NCBI GenBank assembly: GCA_022779285.1 | Contig: JALFST010000008.1 | Location: forward strand, 1-64,000 | Length of the DNA: 64,000 nt | Origin: Peptoniphilaceae bacterium | GTDB lineage: Bacteria; Bacillota; Clostridia; Tissierellales; Peptoniphilaceae | Direction of reading: 5' to 3' | Part shown: positions 62,709-64,000 of the stretch, in pieces | How positions within the stretch are numbered: the stretch's first letter is position 1 | Layout: each line of letters starts with the position of its first letter | Notes under the pieces: model-generated | Database searches by the model: none | What the model was told of the DNA's origin: nothing | The model's input: the letters and a program-made list of their open reading frames with translations, nothing else | Position numbers and translations under genes: made by a program

Positions 62709-62731
62709 GATTTCTTTGAATATTGTATCAT
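62702..62731 (+). promoter_or_regulatory. Promoter of tmcAL
   Basis: TTGTCA (62702-62707), 18-bp spacer, TATCAT (62726-62731), followed by AAAGGA and the tmcAL ATG. It is weaker than the divergent rpmF promoter with which it shares its -35. Confidence 0.6.
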
Positions 62732-62759
62732 GGGATTGCAGAAAGGAAAATAATCCGAC

Positions 62760-63911
62760 ATGATTTCATCCCCTCCAAAAGTATGCGGTATCGTCTGTGA
62801 GTTCAATCCTCTGCATGCAGGACACCGCTATCTCATTGAAAAAACAAAAAAGAAATATGATATCGTATGTGGCGTCATGTCCGCATCCTTCGTACAACGC
62901 GGTGCGCCGGCGATTATCGATCCGTGGACAAGAGCGCAAATTGCGATCTCGCAGGGAATGGATCTCGTTATTGAGCTTCCCGCGGCATATTCCCTGCAAA
63001 GCGCAGAGCAGTTTGCTTTGGGAGCTGTTCAGACGCTTTCTCTAATACCGGAAGTTTGTGCACTGAGCTTCGGCATTGAAAAAGAATATCCCCTGTCCGG
63101 TCTTTATGATCTGCTCAAAAGCGTCAATCATGAGCAATCTCAATTACAGATACGGCAATCCATGCAAAATGGTCTTTCCTACCGCTCCGCCATGGAGCAG
63201 GCGATAGGAATTCCCTTGCGTCCCAATGCTATTTTGGCATTCAACTATATTCGTGCCATCGAAGCTCTGAAGCTGGATTGGGAAATCCTGCCGGTGGGCC
63301 GGATCGGCGCTCAGCATGATGAAGCGATCCTCCATCCCGAATGCTCCTCGGCTTCGCAGCTCCGTGCTCTTCTGACAAGCGGCCAAGATGTTTCCGATCA
63401 GCTTCCCGGACTGCCGAAGGAAATCCTGAAAAACGGCAGCCGGCTTACAGAATCCCTCAACGGATTGTATCCCTATCTCATCTATGCGGATGCATTGAAA
63501 AACCTGCATCTTGAACGCTCAGTCCACTATGAACAGGGAATGGATATTCGATTCCTTCGTTTCTTAAAGGAAACCGGCAATGTAGATCAAGCCGTCGAGC
63601 TTTCCGCCAATAAGAGGCAGTCCAAGTCTCGCTACCGCCGCATGATTCTGACAAGCGTGTTAAAGGTACCTAAACAGCTTCCTCCTGTGGACTATCTGCG
63701 TCCCCTCGCTTTCAATCAGCGCGGACGAACCCTGCTGCGAGGATGCTCGTGCAATATCCTTCAAAAAAAATGGAGCAGGCCTCCCTCCGAAAGTCAGCAA
63801 ATGCTTGTGAGCATCAGCAAAAAAGCCGAACAGCTGCAATCCCTGCTCAATCCGCACGGCATCTTTACCTCCATACCGAAGTACTATTTTCCCGGCGAAT
63901 CCAAAGAATAA
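62760..63911 (+). CDS. tmcAL: tRNA(Met) cytidine acetate ligase
   Basis: 383 residues, formerly the YlbM family. The nucleotidyltransferase-like start is GIVCEFNPLHAGHRYLIE, followed by GVMSASFVQRGAPAIIDPWTRA and LPAAYSLQSAEQFA. It makes N4-acetylcytidine at the wobble base of elongator tRNA-Met using acetate and ATP. It is slightly shorter than the Bacillus protein. The ribosome binding site (AAAGGA) is rather distant from the ATG. It is convergent with an unidentified frame at the window end. Confidence 0.94.
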   Translation: MISSPPKVCGIVCEFNPLHAGHRYLIEKTKKKYDIVCGVMSASFVQRGAPAIIDPWTRAQIAISQGMDLVIELPAAYSLQSAEQFALGAVQTLSLIPEVCALSFGIEKEYPLSGLYDLLKSVNHEQSQLQIRQSMQNGLSYRSAMEQAIGIPLRPNAILAFNYIRAIEALKLDWEILPVGRIGAQHDEAILHPECSSASQLRALLTSGQDVSDQLPGLPKEILKNGSRLTESLNGLYPYLIYADALKNLHLERSVHYEQGMDIRFLRFLKETGNVDQAVELSANKRQSKSRYRRMILTSVLKVPKQLPPVDYLRPLAFNQRGRTLLRGCSCNILQKKWSRPPSESQQMLVSISKKAEQLQSLLNPHGIFTSIPKYYFPGESKE

Positions 63912-64000
63912 TTCTTGTTCCAATCATCGATCATTTCTTGTGCGATTCGGCTATCCGAGAGATAGAATTCATATTTTCCTCTGATTTTTTGTGTGTTCTC
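63884..64000 (-). CDS. Possible C-terminal end of an unidentified gene entering from the right edge
   Basis: A minus-strand frame is open from the window edge for 38 codons (KIRGKYEFYLSDSRIAQEM and more) to a TAG at 63884, overlapping the last 28 bases of tmcAL. The composition is protein-like but I do not recognise the family, and so short a frame could be chance. Confidence 0.35.
   Translation of the reverse strand, partial: ENTQKIRGKYEFYLSDSRIAQEMIDDWNKNYSLDSPGK

Noticed and set aside
1..64000. CRISPR arrays, rRNA genes, insertion sequences or prophage genes
   Set aside because: No regularly spaced repeats, no rRNA sequence and no transposase or phage structural motifs were seen by eye. 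The only accessory-looking DNA is the 53.3-56.1 kb cassette.

Overview
The window is a stretch of chromosome from a low-to-medium GC Firmicute, most likely an anaerobic member of the Clostridia or Tissierellia. The evidence is a Gram-positive PolC replicase, RNase Y, an FtsK/SpoIIIE translocase, the ylxM-ffh, ylxR-infB and rpmF-plsX gene orders, strong AGGAGG ribosome binding sites, sigma-A promoters and U-tailed terminators. The species cannot be named from the sequence. Most of the window is core housekeeping DNA with unusually complete runs of translation, replication and envelope genes.

Layout. 1-4371 (+): a BMP-type nucleoside ABC importer (partial ATPase, two permeases, lipoprotein). 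4385-4540 (-): a single tRNA-Leu(CAG) unit with its own promoter and terminator. 4619-6174 (+): a split ThrE-like exporter and a free-standing FakA-like domain. 6211-7191 (-): a Xer-like tyrosine recombinase. 7297-11869 (+): a MoxR / DUF58 / transglutaminase operon. 12020-16880 (+): glutaminyl-tRNA synthetase, a YfhO-family membrane protein and a zinc-ribbon membrane protein. From 16941 to 62632 nearly every gene is on the minus strand. Read in the direction of transcription these are: rpmF-plsX-rnc-smc-ftsY, then an inserted cassette, then ylxM-ffh-rpsP-khpA-rimM-trmD-rplS, rbgA-rnhB-yraN-dprA-topA, rpsB-tsf, HAD-pyrH-frr-uppS-cdsA-rseP-ispG-polC, rimP-nusA-ylxR-infB-rbfA-nrnA-truB-ribF, rpsO, pnp, and ftsK-pgsA-recA-rny. 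At the right edge tmcAL runs on the plus strand, divergent from rpmF.

The most unusual part is 53.3-56.1 kb, where about 3 kb of A+T-richer DNA separates ftsY from ylxM, genes that usually sit side by side. It holds one ABC exporter and, just downstream on the same strand, a 41-residue ORF missing from ordinary gene calls because of its size. That ORF has a good ribosome binding site and a Cys/Gly-rich tail (C-X5-C-X2-C at the extreme C-terminus). The pair is flanked by two decayed, roughly 210-bp direct-repeat copies of the 3' end of a LysR-type regulator gene. I read it as a small horizontally acquired peptide/exporter (RiPP- or bacteriocin-like) cassette with no recognisable modification enzyme nearby.

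Regulatory points worth attention are: a sigma-A promoter placed just before the polC terminator and firing into it ahead of rimP-nusA (a possible NusA attenuator); divergent rpmF and tmcAL promoters sharing one -35 sequence; paired palindromes upstream of glnS; and structured leaders before rpsO and rpsB. PolC carries a PHP domain whose metal ligands are almost all replaced.
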